Assembly: GCA_024641225.1 (NCBI GenBank)
Contig: JAHEDN010000074.1
Coordinates: 1-6,064 of the forward strand
Direction of reading: 5' to 3'
DNA length: 6,064 bases
Origin: Burkholderiales bacterium
GTDB taxonomy: Bacteria > Pseudomonadota > Gammaproteobacteria > Burkholderiales > Burkholderiaceae_F
Part shown: positions 5,137 through 6,064 of the stretch, piece by piece
Layout of the letters: the number at the start of each line of letters is the position of its first letter
Position numbering within the stretch: position 1 is the first letter of the stretch
Made by a program: the position numbers and the translations under genes
The notes under the pieces: model-generated
What the model saw: only the letters and a program-made list of their open reading frames with translations
Databases searched by the model: none
Told to the model about the DNA's origin: nothing

Positions 5137-6064
5137 GTGTCGCTCGTCCTGAATCGAATCACCAAGCGTGTCGGCGGCGACACCCACATCCACGAAACCA
5201 GCGTCGCGCTGGCATCCAGCGGCTTCAATGTGCTGCTGGGCACGACCCTGTCCGGCAAGACCACGCTGATGCAGCTGATGGCCGGGCTCGAGCGGCCGAG
5301 TTCGGGTCGGATCGAGTACGACGGTCGCGACGTCACTGGCGTGCCGGTGCAGCGTCGCAATGTCTCGATGGTCTATCAGCAGTTCATCAACTACCCGAAC
5401 ATGAGCGTGTTCGAGAACATCGCCTCGCCGCTGCGCGTCGCGAAGCTGCCGGCGCAAGAGGTCCGCAAGCGGGTCGGCGCGATGGCCGAGCTGATGCAGA
5501 TTTCGGAGATGCTCGATCGCAAGCCCTCGGAGCTCTCGGGCGGCCAGCAGCAGCGCACCGCGATGGCCCGCGCGCTGGTCAAGGATGCCGAGCTGGTGCT
5601 CCTCGACGAGCCGCTGGCCAACCTCGACTACAAGCTGCGCGAAGGGCTGCGCGACGAACTGCCGCGGCTGTTCGCCGACCGGCACTGCACGGTCGTCTAT
5701 GCGACCACCGAACCCACCGAGGCGCTGCTGCTCGGCGGCAGCGTCGCCACGCTGCACGAAGGCCGGATCACTCAGTTCGGGCCGACCGCCGCTGTCTATC
5801 GCAGCCCGGCAGACCTGCGCACCGCGCAGGTGTTCTCGGAGCCGCCGATCAATACCGCGCCGGTGGTGAAGACTGACGGCCGGATCCGGCTCGGCGAGCG
5901 GCTGAGCTGGCCGGTCGACGCGGCCAGCGCCGCGCTGCCAGACGGTCGCTATATCGCCGCGCTGCGCCCGCACCATGTGCGCCCGGCCGAGATTGCCGAC
6001 GGGGGCGTCGCGGTCGAGGGCCGGGTGCTGATCACCGAGATCAGCGGCTCGGAAAGCGTCGCGC
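5137..6064 (+). CDS. glpS: ABC transporter ATP-binding protein, GlpS-like, truncated by the window end
   Basis: Cytoplasmic ATPase of the importer; 309 codons are present and no stop is reached. Motifs counted from GTG 5137: Walker A GTTLSGKT (35-42), Q-loop VYQQFINYP (79-87), signature LSGGQQQR (133-140), Walker B VLLDEP (154-159) with catalytic Glu158, D-loop ANLD (161-164), and a switch region VVYATTEPTEA (186-196). A TOBE-type C-terminal domain follows, with ALRPHHVRPAE and a later TEISGSES. Walker A lacks the usual middle glycine, and the switch histidine is replaced by Thr191, features matching the GlpS/GlpT glycerol-importer branch as I recall it. The GTG start is chosen because similarity begins at once (VSLVLNRITKRVG). 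Its Shine-Dalgarno is weak (GGA at 5125-5127) and there is no in-frame ATG; a GTG at 5065 is less likely. glpS rather than glpT is uncertain. Confidence 0.87.
   Translation, partial: MSLVLNRITKRVGGDTHIHETSVALASSGFNVLLGTTLSGKTTLMQLMAGLERPSSGRIEYDGRDVTGVPVQRRNVSMVYQQFINYPNMSVFENIASPLRVAKLPAQEVRKRVGAMAELMQISEMLDRKPSELSGGQQQRTAMARALVKDAELVLLDEPLANLDYKLREGLRDELPRLFADRHCTVVYATTEPTEALLLGGSVATLHEGRITQFGPTAAVYRSPADLRTAQVFSEPPINTAPVVKTDGRIRLGERLSWPVDAASAALPDGRYIAALRPHHVRPAEIADGGVAVEGRVLITEISGSESVA

Noticed and set aside
3168..5360. A 730-codon open frame on the minus strand, antisense to the binding-protein gene and the ATPase start.
   Set aside because: It runs across the divergent promoter, the terminator and two well-supported genes, and encodes a low-complexity Leu/Arg/His-rich product without family features; a composition artefact.
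4995..5876. A 293-codon plus-strand frame overlapping the ATPase, with ATG codons at 5085 and 5097.
   Set aside because: The adjacent frame from GTG 5137 contains every ABC ATPase motif in order; this one is an Arg/Ala-rich shadow.

Overview
The window comes from a GC-rich genome, most likely a member of the Pseudomonadota and probably a betaproteobacterium of the Burkholderiales type. That placement is an inference from codon use, strong Shine-Dalgarno use and the flavour of the glycerol genes; no phylogenetic marker is present. It is the divergent core of a glycerol / glycerol-3-phosphate (glp) catabolic locus, cut off at the right inside an ABC transporter operon.

Layout from left to right. 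Positions 1-384 hold no convincing gene, but 102-143 (minus strand) is a precise 42-nt 3' piece of an arginine tRNA, running from the anticodon loop to an encoded CCA. It is the signature of an integration (att) site. Then come two minus-strand genes: glpD (385-2064, FAD-dependent glycerol-3-phosphate dehydrogenase) and, upstream of it, a DeoR-family repressor of GlpR type (2202-2972). A 261-bp divergent regulatory region (2973-3233) separates them from two plus-strand genes: a large periplasmic solute-binding protein of the glycerol-importer type (GlpV-like, 3234-4973) and an ABC ATPase (GlpS-like, from 5137 and running off the window at 6064).

How they fit together: the binding protein and ATPase belong to an importer whose permeases and second ATPase should lie beyond 6064. 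Imported glycerol would be phosphorylated by a glycerol kinase (not in the window), oxidised by GlpD to dihydroxyacetone phosphate with electrons passing to the quinone pool, and the regulator would shut both arms when glycerol-3-phosphate is absent. The sequence supports co-regulation directly. Short TTCG elements spaced exactly 10 bp apart occur both in front of glpD (2128-2157) and inside the overlapping divergent promoters (3141-3164).

The gene content is ordinary. The points worth following up are the tRNA-Arg fragment; the shared 10-bp-phased operator; three mutually exclusive hairpins ending in a perfect intrinsic terminator between the binding-protein and ATPase genes; and an ATPase that has lost its switch histidine and has an unusual Walker A. 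I found no CRISPR array, insertion sequence, rRNA or evident new system.
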